In this document: in pieces, positions 1 to 8,352 of the stretch
Layout of the letters: each line of letters begins with the position of its first letter
Position numbering within the stretch: position 1 is the stretch's first letter
NCBI RefSeq assembly: GCF_009664835.1
Contig: NZ_CP045929.1
Location: forward strand, 1,736,001-1,800,000
DNA length: 64,000 nucleotides
Direction: 5' to 3'
Source of the DNA: Allosaccharopolyspora coralli
Lineage (GTDB): Bacteria; Actinomycetota; Actinomycetes; Mycobacteriales; Pseudonocardiaceae
Notes under the pieces: generated by a model
Told to the model about the DNA's origin: nothing
The model's input: the letters and a program-made list of their open reading frames with translations, nothing else
Databases searched by the model: none
Program-made: the position numbers and the translations under genes

Positions 1-863
1 TTCTCAGCGGCCTGCGCCTGTGCCTCGCCGCGACCACGCGCGTCGAGTTGGGGATCTGGCGCGCCGTCGAGCACCATCCGTCCCACGGTCGCGGGGTAGC
101 GCTCCGAGTACGTGGTCAGCACCCGCGACCCCTCACCCCGGCCGAGCGCGTGCAACTTCGGTACCTGCAGCTCCCGGCGAAGTTCTTCGAGGTCGGCTGC
201 GGTGCGCCAGGTGTCGTAGGCGGGGAGCCGGTCGTCGAGGTCGAGCAGGCACTCCTGACTGGACGAGCGCACCGACTCGAGCAGCCGGTCGAGGCTCGCC
301 CGGTCTGTCGCCTTCGGGTCGAAACCGACGAGTGCCGACCGGTCGGCACTCGGCACGCAGTCCGCCGGATCGGACTGCCCGGTGCCGCGCCGGTCCATCC
401 CGATGATCCGGTAGGTGGCGAGCATCTCCGGGGACATGCGGGTAGCGAGCTCGGCGGCGAACAGGGTCCCCGGCTGCCCACCCGCGTCGTTGACCACCAC
501 GAGTGGAACGCTGCCGGTTCCGGCGCTGAGCAGAGACAGTTGCGCCGTGCCCTGGGTCGGAAAGCCCGGCGGATCCAGGTCGGTGAGCAGCTGGGCACAC
601 TGCACCCGCAGCGCCGGATCCAGCGGGCTGCCCAGCGCCTCTTGCGTCGCCCCCGCACAGTCCTGCCACGCGAGCCTGTCCGATCCGGGCGGACCGAGTT
701 CGGGCACCGGAGCGGGTTTCGGCGGCTGCGGCGCGGGGGCCACCTGTTGCTCCCCGTCGCGGTAGGCCACCGGAGGGCGTTGCGACGGTCCCGCCGAACA
801 CGCCGTGAGCACGATGAGCAGCGGCAGCAGGAGCACCCCGACGCGGGAACGCAAGCGCGGCAC
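1..863 (-). CDS. secreted alpha/beta hydrolase lipoprotein, TAP-like, C-terminus outside window
   Basis: Exported hydrolase-fold protein resembling the tripeptidyl aminopeptidase (S33) family of actinobacterial lipoproteins. The GTG start at 863 follows a GGAGGAG ribosome site by six bases. Residues 1-22 form a lipoprotein signal (basic start, hydrophobic core, LTAC lipobox). A proline-rich linker leads to the hydrolase core with the oxyanion region (IIGMDRRGTGQSDPADC). Where the family has the GxSxG nucleophile elbow (expected G-Y-S-Y-G), this protein reads GRGEGS, so the serine position appears to be glycine. About 287 residues are inside the window; the C-terminal catalytic Asp/His region is cut off. 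It may be a pseudoenzyme; the family call is sure, activity is doubtful. Confidence 0.85.
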   Translation of the reverse strand, partial: MPRLRSRVGVLLLPLLIVLTACSAGPSQRPPVAYRDGEQQVAPAPQPPKPAPVPELGPPGSDRLAWQDCAGATQEALGSPLDPALRVQCAQLLTDLDPPGFPTQGTAQLSLLSAGTGSVPLVVVNDAGGQPGTLFAAELATRMSPEMLATYRIIGMDRRGTGQSDPADCVPSADRSALVGFDPKATDRASLDRLLESVRSSSQECLLDLDDRLPAYDTWRTAADLEELRRELQVPKLHALGRGEGSRVLTTYSERYPATVGRMVLDGAPDPQLDARGRGEAQAQAAE

Positions 864-1189
864 GGGTACTCCTCCGACTACGCCGACAGATGACGCGGGC
901 CAGCATCGCATGATCTCCGTGAGACCACGGTGAGGGCTGGGCCCGCCCCGAACCGGTCGTGGCCCACCCGCGCACCGGCATGGCGAGCCCTGATGCCGAC
1001 GCACTGCCGTACACGAGTTGACGCGTACTGCCTATGACGTGGCCCACAGCAACGGGCAGCGGGCTGGCCGCTGCCGCCGCGGCGAGTAGAAGTCGAGTGC
1101 GGATGGGCCGTCCTCGACGAATGCGAAGCACGGCTGGGCGAGCACGGCGCCCGCTACAAGCACGCTAGTGCCCCTGCGACGATGATCTA
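864..1189. other. 326-bp intergenic region
   Basis: Divergent upstream region of the lipoprotein gene (minus) and the small membrane-protein pair (plus). No convincing gene is seen on either strand. It should hold promoters for both; just before the ATG at 1193 the hexamer GATGAT is followed by six bases, the same arrangement as other possible leaderless starts in this window. Confidence 0.5.
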
Positions 1190-1192
1190 GTG

Positions 1193-1813
1193 ATGCGGAC
1201 TGCCAGCAGCACCGATACCCCGGATCCGCCGCCTGCATTCCGGGCTGCCGTTTCGCTGATCGTGCTGCTCGCCGGTGGCAGCGTGCTCGGGGCGCTGTAT
1301 GGCACCGACGACCTCATGGCCCAGTTGCTCGCCGCGCTGCTGCTTCTGCCGTTCATGCTCTTCTACCTGGTCGGCAGTAGCCACCTCACATCGCAAAGCT
1401 GGACGGTGACCGTCCACTTCCTGGCGACCCTGGCGATTCCCTTCGCCGTCGTCGGTGTGCCCTCGTGGTGGCTGCTGCTCGCGGGCGACCGCCTGCCCGG
1501 CTGTCTGGTGCAATTTGTGATCGAAACCCAGGGCAACCGCGGTCTGAGCTACGACCACGAGGTCCTCTGCGAGGCCGAGAGGATGGACTACACCTCACGC
1601 GGCGATCCGATCGCCCAGGGCGGAGACCGGCTGGACATGCTGACCGACCCCACCGGGATCCTTGCGCCCGTGCCCAGCCCTGTCGTGCCGACGGGGTTCG
1701 GGTGGATCACGCTAGCTGTCGTGGCCGCCGCCCTGGCCGTGGCGGTCGTCGAAGTCGTGAGACAACACCGAACGGCGCCCTCCGGTACAGACAAGGAGGA
1801 GTACGCCCGATGA
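1193..1813 (+). CDS. small membrane protein of unknown function
   Basis: I do not recognise a family. About 206 residues. Three predicted membrane helices lie in the first 100 residues (around 16-38, 42-62 and 75-98), followed by an extracytoplasmic-looking segment of about 65 residues with two cysteines (in GCLVQ and EVLCEAE) and a final helix near 170-190 with a short charged tail. The ATG at 1193 directly follows an in-frame GTG at 1190 and no clear Shine-Dalgarno is visible, so the exact start is open. It is translationally coupled to the next gene through an ATGA overlap, so the two products probably act together in the membrane. Confidence 0.7.
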   Translation: MRTASSTDTPDPPPAFRAAVSLIVLLAGGSVLGALYGTDDLMAQLLAALLLLPFMLFYLVGSSHLTSQSWTVTVHFLATLAIPFAVVGVPSWWLLLAGDRLPGCLVQFVIETQGNRGLSYDHEVLCEAERMDYTSRGDPIAQGGDRLDMLTDPTGILAPVPSPVVPTGFGWITLAVVAAALAVAVVEVVRQHRTAPSGTDKEEYAR

Positions 1814-2364
1814 CACGACCTCCCCAGCACGCCCGCTATGCGGTCCCGATGTCGCGACCGGCACGTCTGGCTGACCTGGTTCTTCGCGGATTGTGCGGAG
1901 CGGGCTTGCTCGCGGCTACCGTGGGTGTCGCGTTCGCTCCCATGCTGCTGGTCCCCGACGACGTGGTCAGCGATGATCTGAGTTCGGGGATGAGCTGTGC
2001 AGCGGGGGCGGCGGGGCTCGCACTGCTGCTGACCGTGCTACAGCGGTTTCCCAACGTGCCCGGGACAGCGCTGGTCGGGGTCGTGGCCGGAAAGCTGATC
2101 GCACTGATGATCCTGCTCGCGCCGGTCGGCATCCTCGGCGCGCTGGGCGGCGAAGAGGGAGCAATGTGGGGCATGCTCCTGGGATTTCTCGCTCTCGGTG
2201 GGCTGTTGGTGTACCACCTCCGGTCCCCACGGGCAGGCAACCGGCACGCCGCTGGTCACTCCGGCGGGGTCGCCGCAGGCTCGGGAGTCGTCGGCATCGC
2301 CGCAGGCGCAGACGCCGCGTGCGATGTCGGAGACTTCGGCGCAGGCGACGGCGGAGGCTGCTAG
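1810..2364 (+). CDS. small membrane protein of unknown function, coupled to the upstream gene
   Basis: ATG at 1810 overlaps the stop of the preceding gene (ATGA) and is preceded by AAGGAGGAGT about ten bases upstream, which settles the start. About 184 residues, no family recognised. Helices are likely near residues 21-41, 58-76, 85-108 and 113-131. The last 40 residues are very rich in glycine and alanine with two cysteines and an acidic patch, unlike the rest. A different frame over the same bases (2198-2449) would give a hydrophilic Ser/Thr/Ala tail, so a frameshift near 2200 is a remote possibility. Confidence 0.65.
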   Translation: MTRPPQHARYAVPMSRPARLADLVLRGLCGAGLLAATVGVAFAPMLLVPDDVVSDDLSSGMSCAAGAAGLALLLTVLQRFPNVPGTALVGVVAGKLIALMILLAPVGILGALGGEEGAMWGMLLGFLALGGLLVYHLRSPRAGNRHAAGHSGGVAAGSGVVGIAAGADAACDVGDFGAGDGGGC

Positions 2365-2473
2365 GCGCACACGACGCGTACGGCCGACCCGGATTCCACG
2401 AGCGACGCTCGCACCCGTTACCGCCCACTTGAGTCCTACCTTCCGTTGATCTCAATCGCACTCGTGCGGACGT

Positions 2474-3100
2474 TCAGGGGGCGCTGCGATCGTCGATGCA
2501 TGCAGCGAGGATGGCCTCGGCGTTCCAGGTTCCGATGCCGGGACGGGACGCGAGGTAGTCCGCGGTCGCCTCCGGACTCCAGCCGTGGGCTTCCTGCAGA
2601 CCGCCGACGAGCATGGCGAGGTAGGGCGCTGATGGAGGGACGGGATCGACGTCTCGGTGGCCGTGGTCGGCGGTGAAGGTCAGTTGGGGGTAGCCGTCCA
2701 CGTCGCCGACGTACAGCAGCGTTTCGTAGCGTCCCGGTCCCATCGCTGCACGTCCGGTGCGGAGTACCTCGTCCAGGTCGAGGTCTTCTCCCGGCTCGCG
2801 GTACATCTCTTGCGCGGCGATGTCGGCGAATTGTTGCGGGGTGACCAGCCACGCTCGCGCGGCGGCCGTACCGGGAAGGTCCGGATCGAACAGGGCACGT
2901 CCGCCGTTCCAGACGGGGGAGTGCGTTGCGAAGTAGATGCCGCCTGTCAGCAGGGTTCCGCGCGAACGCACGGGTGGTGTGGTGTTTCGGCAACCCGGAT
3001 AGGTGCGGGTTGCCCCAGCGGGACAGCCGCCTGCGATGTAGCAGCGGAGCCTTTCGGTGTGCATGTTGGAGCCGTAGCTGACGTACCAGAGGTGCGACAT
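2474..3100 (-). CDS. gamma-glutamylcyclotransferase-like protein
   Basis: About 208 residues. The N-terminal motif YVSYGSNM is the substrate-loop signature of the gamma-glutamylcyclotransferase (AIG2/GGCT) fold, and the length fits the actinobacterial branch sometimes mislabelled histone deacetylase. These enzymes release 5-oxoproline from gamma-glutamyl amines; the substrate here is unknown. The C-terminal 50 residues (GLQEAHGWSPEATADYLA onward) form a helical extension common to this subgroup. Monocistronic, convergent with the membrane-protein pair; the 109-bp gap between them has no clear hairpin. Confidence 0.8.
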   Translation of the reverse strand: MSHLWYVSYGSNMHTERLRCYIAGGCPAGATRTYPGCRNTTPPVRSRGTLLTGGIYFATHSPVWNGGRALFDPDLPGTAAARAWLVTPQQFADIAAQEMYREPGEDLDLDEVLRTGRAAMGPGRYETLLYVGDVDGYPQLTFTADHGHRDVDPVPPSAPYLAMLVGGLQEAHGWSPEATADYLASRPGIGTWNAEAILAACIDDRSAP

Positions 3101-3446
3101 CGTGTTCCAGATGCTTCCGGGGGCAGAACCGTGATCACGGTAGCTTCGATCAGCGTCTGCCGACGAGACACAAGCCGCTCGTCAGTCGTCGTCTTCGTCG
3201 AGGTGCAGAGGCAGGGGCAGTTCTCCGCCATCAAGCGCGACCAGCCGCGCTTGATACGTCCCGGCAGCGGCAGGCAGCGTGCGCAGTCCACCGGGGTACT
3301 TACCGCGGCGGCGTGGGAAAGACGGTGGCGCGGCCGGGTAGCGTCCGTCGTGGCCGTACGGCGCTGACCGTCGACGTAGGGGGCGAAAGTGCTGTCGGTC
3401 GACGGACGAAGCGTGACTCGCGGACGAGCGGAGAGGACGGGCGGAC
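3101..3446. other. 346-bp intergenic region
   Basis: Divergent region between the cyclotransferase-like gene and the EamA transporter. A minus-strand open frame ends at 3182 with an acidic LDEDDD tail, but no start codon with a ribosome site lies near it, so I do not call it a gene. No strong hairpin or promoter stands out. Confidence 0.4.
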
Positions 3447-4343
3447 GTGGCGTACACGGAGGGTGCCGGGCGGAGTGCGGCGATCGCCTCTCGGGCGCTC
3501 GGGGCCGTGCCGCCGCCGTTGCTCGTCGGCCTCGGCATGATCAGCCTCCAGGTCGGCGCCGCCTTCGCCAAGCAGCTGTTCGCGACCGCCGGCGCCTCCG
3601 GCGTGGTGCTGCTGCGGTTGTTCTTCGCGGCGCTGATCCTGGTGATCATCTGGCGGCCGACGTGGCGGATGGATCGCCACACCTTCGCCGTCGTCGCGGG
3701 TTACGGCGTGGTGCTGGCCGGCATGAACATCTGCATCTACCAGTCGTTCGCCCGCATCCCGCTGGGTATCGCCGTCACGATCGAGTTCCTCGGGCCGCTC
3801 GCGGTGGCGGTCTTCGGCTCGCGTCGCAAACTCGACCTCGTCTGGGCCGTGCTGGCCGCCCTCGGCGTCCTGCTGCTCTCCCGGGTGGAGGGCGGGCTCG
3901 ACCCGGTCGGTGTGCTGTTCGCGCTCGCTGCGGCGGTGCTGTGGGCGAGCTACATCATCATGGGCGCCAAACTCGGCAGCCACACCACCGGCGGCGCCGG
4001 ACTCGCGATGGGCATGGTGTTCGGCACGGCGGTGGCGCTGCCGTTCGGTCTGATCGAGACCGGAACCACCCTGCTGACGCCGGGCATCCTTGCGGTCGGT
4101 GTGCTCGTAGCGCTGATGTCGTCGGTGGTTCCGTATTCGCTGGAGCTGGAGGCGCTCCGTTCGATCCCGCCCCGCGTGTTCGGGGTGCTGATGAGTCTCG
4201 AACCGGCCGTCGCGGCCCTCGCCGGTCTCCTCGTTCTCGGCGAGTTGCTCGGCTGGACGCAATGGCTGGCGGTGGCGTGCGTCGTGGTCGCGTCCGTAGG
4301 CGCCACCCGAACCAGTCCGACCCGTGACACGGGAGCGAATTGA
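3447..4343 (+). CDS. EamA-family (RhtA-like) inner-membrane exporter
   Basis: About 298 residues with ten hydrophobic segments arranged as two EamA repeats (roughly residues 25-150 and 160-285), the layout of drug/metabolite superfamily carriers. The closest family resemblance is to RhtA/YdcZ-type threonine/homoserine exporters, based on the N-terminal repeat (ISLQVGAAFAKQLF; RIPLGIAVTIEFLGPL). It probably exports an amino acid or related metabolite; the substrate cannot be read from sequence. GTG start at 3447 follows a GAGAGGACGG stretch. Stand-alone gene, separated from the acyl-CoA synthetase by about 165 bp. Confidence 0.88.
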   Translation: MAYTEGAGRSAAIASRALGAVPPPLLVGLGMISLQVGAAFAKQLFATAGASGVVLLRLFFAALILVIIWRPTWRMDRHTFAVVAGYGVVLAGMNICIYQSFARIPLGIAVTIEFLGPLAVAVFGSRRKLDLVWAVLAALGVLLLSRVEGGLDPVGVLFALAAAVLWASYIIMGAKLGSHTTGGAGLAMGMVFGTAVALPFGLIETGTTLLTPGILAVGVLVALMSSVVPYSLELEALRSIPPRVFGVLMSLEPAVAALAGLLVLGELLGWTQWLAVACVVVASVGATRTSPTRDTGAN

Positions 4344-4508
4344 GCGGCACGAGCCGACCGGTCCGTCGGCCTGCTGAGTGGTCGCGCGGCTTGAGGGCGG
4401 CGTTCTACGCACCCTGCCTCGGCGCTCCGCCGACACAGAGCAACCCGCGCCTTCTCTCCGGGTTGTAACCTCGGATCTGAACTGTTGCCTGAGTCACAGG
4501 AGGCCGGG

Positions 4509-6080
4509 ATGCATGTCGCGCTGTCACCGTTGGAGTTCGCCCGGCGCACACGACGGCTGTACCCGGACCGCGAGGCTGTCGTCGACGGCGAGTTCCGGGC
4601 GGACTACGAACAGTTCTTCCACCGCTGTGATCAGTGGTCCGCGGTGCTGCAGGAGCTGGGCGTCCGCAAGGGTGACCGGGTCGCCTACGTGGCCCCCAAC
4701 ACTCACGCCCAGCTCGAATCCTTCTATGCCGTACCGCAGATCGGAGCGGTGCTGGTCCCGATCAACTACCGGCTCTCTGCGGACGACATCGCCTACATCG
4801 TCGAGCACTCGGGAGCGCGCGTGCTGTGCGTGCACGCCGACCAGCTCGACACCGTCGACTCGGTCCGCGATCAGCTCACCGGCGTCGAGCGCTTCGTCGC
4901 ACTCGAAGGTGCTCGGGACCGCTGGGAGGACTACGAGACGATGCTCGCCGCTTCGTCGGGTGAGTACGCAGCTCCCGAGATCGACGAGACCGACCTGCTG
5001 ACGATCAACTACACCAGCGGCACGACGGCGCGCCCCAAAGGCGTGATGATCACGCATCGCAACGCCTACCTGAACAGCATCGGAACGTTGCTGCACGCGC
5101 CCATCGAGATCGGCCAGCGCTACCTGTGGACACTGCCGATGTTCCACGCGAACGGATGGACCTACACCTGGACGGTCACCGCGGCGGCGGCCACTCACGT
5201 CTGTGTGCGACAGGTCGACCCCGCTCTCGTCTTCGACCTGATCCGCACCGAGAGTGTGTCCTGGCTCTCGGCAGCGCCCACGGTCCTGATCGCGCTCGCC
5301 TCCGCCTCGCCCGAGGTCCGTGGCGAGGTCCGTCCCGGCGTGCGGGTCACGACCGCGGGAGCGGCGCCGGCAGCCGCCACGATCGAACGTCTCGAGGGCG
5401 AGTTCGGTTGGGACATCCTGCACGTCTACGGCCTCACCGAAACCGCACCGTTCATCACGGTGTGCGAACCGAGGCCGGAACACGCGTCCCTGCCGGAGAG
5501 CGAGCGGGCGACGGTCAAGGCTCGCCAAGGCGTGGAGCTCATCAGTTCCGGCGAGCTCAAGACGGTCGACGACAACGGCGGCGAGGTCCCCTGGGACGGG
5601 CAGACACTCGGTGAGCTCGTGGTCCGCGGCAACGTCGTGATGGAGGGCTACTACCGCGATCCGGAGGCGACGCAACAGGCGATCGGCGACGGCTGGTTCC
5701 ACACCGGCGACGCCGCCGTGACGCATCCGGACGGATACGTGGAGATCCGCGACCGCATCAAGGACGTCATCATCAGCGGCGGCGAGAACATCTCCTCGAT
5801 CGAGGTCGAAGGCGCGTTACTGCGGCACCCCGCGGTGCGGGAGTCCGCCGTGGTCGGGCTGCCGCACGAGAAGTGGGGTGAGACCCCGCACGCCTTCGTG
5901 GTGTGCGACGAAGGTGCCAGCGTGACCGAGGACGAGCTCATCGCCTTCGCCCGCGACCAGCTCACGCACTTCAAGGCGCCCCGGGGCGTCAGCTTCGTCG
6001 ACGAACTCCCCAAGACCGCGACCGGGAAGTTGCAGAAGTACGTGCTGCGGAAAACCTCGTCCGCGGTCGCGCCGCAATAG
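4509..6080 (+). CDS. AMP-forming acyl-CoA synthetase (FadD-like)
   Basis: About 523 residues; activates a carboxylic acid to acyl-CoA through an acyl-adenylate. The start at ATG 4509 is chosen for the AGGAGG seven bases upstream. Visible ANL-superfamily motifs: phosphate loop YTSGTTARPKG at 168-178, the A5 motif YGLTET, the A7/A8 block HTGDAAVTHPDGYVEIRDR and hinge KDVIISGGENISS, and the catalytic lysine K507 in TATGKLQK near the C-terminus. All key residues are intact. Acyl specificity (short/medium chain or aromatic) cannot be decided. Convergent with the ketopantoate-reductase-like gene. Confidence 0.93.
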   Translation: MHVALSPLEFARRTRRLYPDREAVVDGEFRADYEQFFHRCDQWSAVLQELGVRKGDRVAYVAPNTHAQLESFYAVPQIGAVLVPINYRLSADDIAYIVEHSGARVLCVHADQLDTVDSVRDQLTGVERFVALEGARDRWEDYETMLAASSGEYAAPEIDETDLLTINYTSGTTARPKGVMITHRNAYLNSIGTLLHAPIEIGQRYLWTLPMFHANGWTYTWTVTAAAATHVCVRQVDPALVFDLIRTESVSWLSAAPTVLIALASASPEVRGEVRPGVRVTTAGAAPAAATIERLEGEFGWDILHVYGLTETAPFITVCEPRPEHASLPESERATVKARQGVELISSGELKTVDDNGGEVPWDGQTLGELVVRGNVVMEGYYRDPEATQQAIGDGWFHTGDAAVTHPDGYVEIRDRIKDVIISGGENISSIEVEGALLRHPAVRESAVVGLPHEKWGETPHAFVVCDEGASVTEDELIAFARDQLTHFKAPRGVSFVDELPKTATGKLQKYVLRKTSSAVAPQ

Positions 6081-6126
6081 CGATCGTCCGCCGCGCGGGG
6101 GAGCTAGCCGGGGTTGTCACCTCGTG

Positions 6127-6235
6127 GCCGGCGAGGACAGCGTCGACGCGGTGGAGGTGGCTACTTGATGTCGGCGATCCCGCAGTCGGCCGCGAGGTGA
6201 GGTTCCGCCGCGGAACAACCAACGCAGATCACCCC
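6127..6235 (-). repeat. copy A of a two-copy ~110-bp dispersed repeat
   Basis: Read on the minus strand this segment aligns along its length with 38391-38500 on the plus strand, with long shared blocks such as CACCTCGCGGC, GACATCA and CGTCGACGC. It lies just past the stop of the ketopantoate-reductase-like gene, in the gap to the convergent acyl-CoA synthetase. In both copies a reading frame ends in a peptide like (L/P)HLAA...DI(K/R) then TAG, but base changes fall at all codon positions and the copies differ by a 1-base indel just after that stop. Nature unknown. Confidence 0.65.
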
Positions 6236-6249
6236 GCGCGACCGCTCAG

Positions 6250-7137
6250 CTACGGGCGCAACGCGCGCATGAGTGCGAGCAGGGTGCGGTTGTGCGGCGC
6301 CGGTATGCCGTGGTGCTCGGCCGCGGCGACCATCGGCGCGATGATGTGTTCGTGTTCGGTCGGCCTGCCAGCGAGACGGTCGTAGAGCATGGAGGTTCCC
6401 GCGTCGCGCGGGAACTGTTCCACACACGCGGCGAGCACCGATTCGGCCTCGTCGTCGTCGAGCTCCGCACCGTCCGCGCGACCGGCGGCGACCGCCTCGG
6501 TCAGCACGGCCAGTGCCAACTCGCGGATGCTGTCCTCGTCGAAGACCTCGAGCCGGCGGGAGGTCAACGCGGTGATCGGATTCGCGGCGAGGTTCGTCAG
6601 CAACTTCCGCCATGCGTCGGTGCGGAAGTTCTCGGTGAGCCGGACCGTCGGCCCGTCCGGTCCGAACAGGTCGGAGAACGCCGTGCCGTGCTCCGCCGCC
6701 GGGACGATCATGCTCGTGGGCGTGTGCTGCACGACATGGCCGGGGGAGACCCGCTCCGCCCCGACGTAGATCAACGCGGGCACCACGGGGCCGCGCAGGT
6801 CGAACGCCGCCACCGACTCGTCGTGCTCGATCCCGTTCTGTACCACGACGATCGGCGCCCGGCCGTTGTCCAGCGCCCGCAGCCACCTGGCGGCGCCCGG
6901 AACGTCCTGCACCTTCGTCGTCAGCAGGATCCAGTCGACCTCGCCGATCTCCCTCGGGTCGGTGGCGACCCGGACCGCGGGCTCGTCGGTGCCGCCGGGC
7001 CGGTCGATGACGAAGTGATCGAACGGAGTCCGGACGCACAGGGTCACTGCGTGCCCGGCGTCGTGCGCGGCGGCGGTGAGCACCCCGCCGATCGCACCGG
7101 CACCGATGACGGCGATGCGTGTCTGTCGTGAAGTCAC
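6250..7137 (-). CDS. ketopantoate reductase-like NADP oxidoreductase (ApbA/PanE family)
   Basis: About 295 residues. N-terminal Rossmann motif GAGAIGG (residues 12-18) binds NADP; the segment TTKVQD matches the family's TVKxxQ substrate/cofactor loop, and QNGIEHDE matches the conserved QNG. The central lysine/asparagine region (WRKLLTNLAANPITAL) corresponds to the catalytic Lys-Asn block of PanE. The enzyme reduces 2-dehydropantoate or a similar 2-oxo acid. PanE paralogues are common in actinobacteria and there are no pantothenate genes nearby, so a role in CoA synthesis is not assured. The GTG start has no Shine-Dalgarno but a TAATCT hexamer six bases upstream, suggesting a leaderless mRNA. 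Confidence 0.88.
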   Translation of the reverse strand: MTSRQTRIAVIGAGAIGGVLTAAAHDAGHAVTLCVRTPFDHFVIDRPGGTDEPAVRVATDPREIGEVDWILLTTKVQDVPGAARWLRALDNGRAPIVVVQNGIEHDESVAAFDLRGPVVPALIYVGAERVSPGHVVQHTPTSMIVPAAEHGTAFSDLFGPDGPTVRLTENFRTDAWRKLLTNLAANPITALTSRRLEVFDEDSIRELALAVLTEAVAAGRADGAELDDDEAESVLAACVEQFPRDAGTSMLYDRLAGRPTEHEHIIAPMVAAAEHHGIPAPHNRTLLALMRALRP

Positions 7138-7143
7138 GACAGG

Positions 7144-7149
7144 AGATTA
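7144..7149 (-). promoter_or_regulatory. possible -10 box for a leaderless mRNA
   Basis: TAATCT on the minus strand, followed by six bases and then the GTG start at 7137, with no ribosome site between. This spacing places transcription start on or near the G of GTG. No convincing -35 is visible. Confidence 0.35.
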
Positions 7150-7159
7150 CGTCGCCGGT

Positions 7160-8269
7160 TCAGCCGGCCGGTACGGCCCTGACCTCGCCGCGCAGAACGG
7201 AGTCGAGGTCGTACCGTGCGGGTTCGGCGAGCTGGTCGTATCGGCACGATTCAGGCTCACGGTCCGGTCGTTCCCGCACGAACTGGGTGGTGTGCCGGAA
7301 TCGGGACGGTGCACCACCTTCGGTGTGGTCATAGCTGACTTCCACGACACGTTCGGGTCGCAGCGGCACCCACGGCTGCTCGCTGCTGTTCCAGCGGTTC
7401 ACCGAGCCCGGCAGCCTGCGGCCGTCCTCGGCGCCGGCGCCGAGCCACGGGTGCTCGCCGTCGGTGCGCAGCGGCGCGAACTCCTCGGCGAGTTCGCGCC
7501 GACGTGCTGCCGGAAACGCCCCGACGACACCGACGTGATGCAGCCTGCCCTCGTCGTCGTGCAGCCCCAGCAGCAGCGATCCGACGGCCGTACCCGGCTC
7601 GGTCTTGGCATGCCACCGCAACCCGGCGACGACGCAGTCCGCTGTGCGAGAGTGTTTGATCTTGAGCATGGTGCGCTTGCCCGGCTCGTACGGACGGTCG
7701 CCGTGCTTGCCGATGACGCCGTCCAGCCCGGCACCCTCGAACACGCGGAACCATTCGCGAGCCACGTCCGGGTCGTCGGTCACCGGTGTCGTGTGTAAGC
7801 CGAGGTCCGCGCTCAAGTCGAGACCGGCGAGCACCGCACGCCGAGCCGCGAACGGTTCCGCACACAGATCACGGTCGTCGACAGCGAGCAGGTCGAAGGC
7901 GATGAAGCGTGCCGGGGTCTTCTCGGCGAGCATCTCCACCCGGCTCTTTGCGGGGTGGATCCGTTCGCCGAGCGCGTCCCAGTCGAGCCGGTCACCGTCC
8001 GGGTCGCTGCTGGTCACCACGAGCTCCCCGTCCAACACCAGCGGCCGGTCCAGCGTGCGGACGTGTGCGACGACCTCGGGGAAGTACCGGTCGAGCGGTT
8101 TGCCGGTGCGGGACTGCAACGTCACCGGCTCGTCGGCCTGCGGGTCCAGGAACACCAGGCAGCGGTAGCCGTCCCATTTCGGCTCGAACAGCAGGCCGGG
8201 CGTGTCCGGGACGCCGTCGACGGGTCCGGCCAACATCGGTTTCACCGGTGGGTGCACCGCGAGCGCCAC
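7160..8269 (-). CDS. ligC: ATP-dependent DNA ligase, LigC type
   Basis: About 369 residues; seals nicks in DNA using ATP. Start at GTG 8269 is set by GAGGAGG five bases upstream; the open frame runs much further up but that part overlaps the next gene. Adenylation motif I is EPKWDGYR with the nucleophile lysine at K31; motif IV VIGKHGDRPYEPGKR and motif V MLKIKHSRTADCVV follow, then a C-terminal OB domain. Size and lack of polymerase or nuclease domains match mycobacterial LigC rather than LigD. LigC takes part in stationary-phase repair in mycobacteria. It lies 83 bp downstream of the Asp23/AmaP run and could be read from it. No ku gene is in the window. Confidence 0.92.
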   Translation of the reverse strand: MALAVHPPVKPMLAGPVDGVPDTPGLLFEPKWDGYRCLVFLDPQADEPVTLQSRTGKPLDRYFPEVVAHVRTLDRPLVLDGELVVTSSDPDGDRLDWDALGERIHPAKSRVEMLAEKTPARFIAFDLLAVDDRDLCAEPFAARRAVLAGLDLSADLGLHTTPVTDDPDVAREWFRVFEGAGLDGVIGKHGDRPYEPGKRTMLKIKHSRTADCVVAGLRWHAKTEPGTAVGSLLLGLHDDEGRLHHVGVVGAFPAARRRELAEEFAPLRTDGEHPWLGAGAEDGRRLPGSVNRWNSSEQPWVPLRPERVVEVSYDHTEGGAPSRFRHTTQFVRERPDREPESCRYDQLAEPARYDLDSVLRGEVRAVPAG

Positions 8270-8352
8270 GGCGACCTCCTCGCGCAGGAAAGGACAGCAA
8301 CGCTGTGAGTCTGCCACCGCGCAGTCCCGGGAGCAGTGCTCTCGCGTGCGTG

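Noticed and set aside
3182-3400. Possible small minus-strand gene ending LDEDDD
   Set aside because: No ATG/GTG with a ribosome site near the plausible coding part and no recognisable similarity.
4524-5726. 400-codon minus-strand frame within the acyl-CoA synthetase
   Set aside because: Shadow of a gene with all ANL motifs; no independent start signals.
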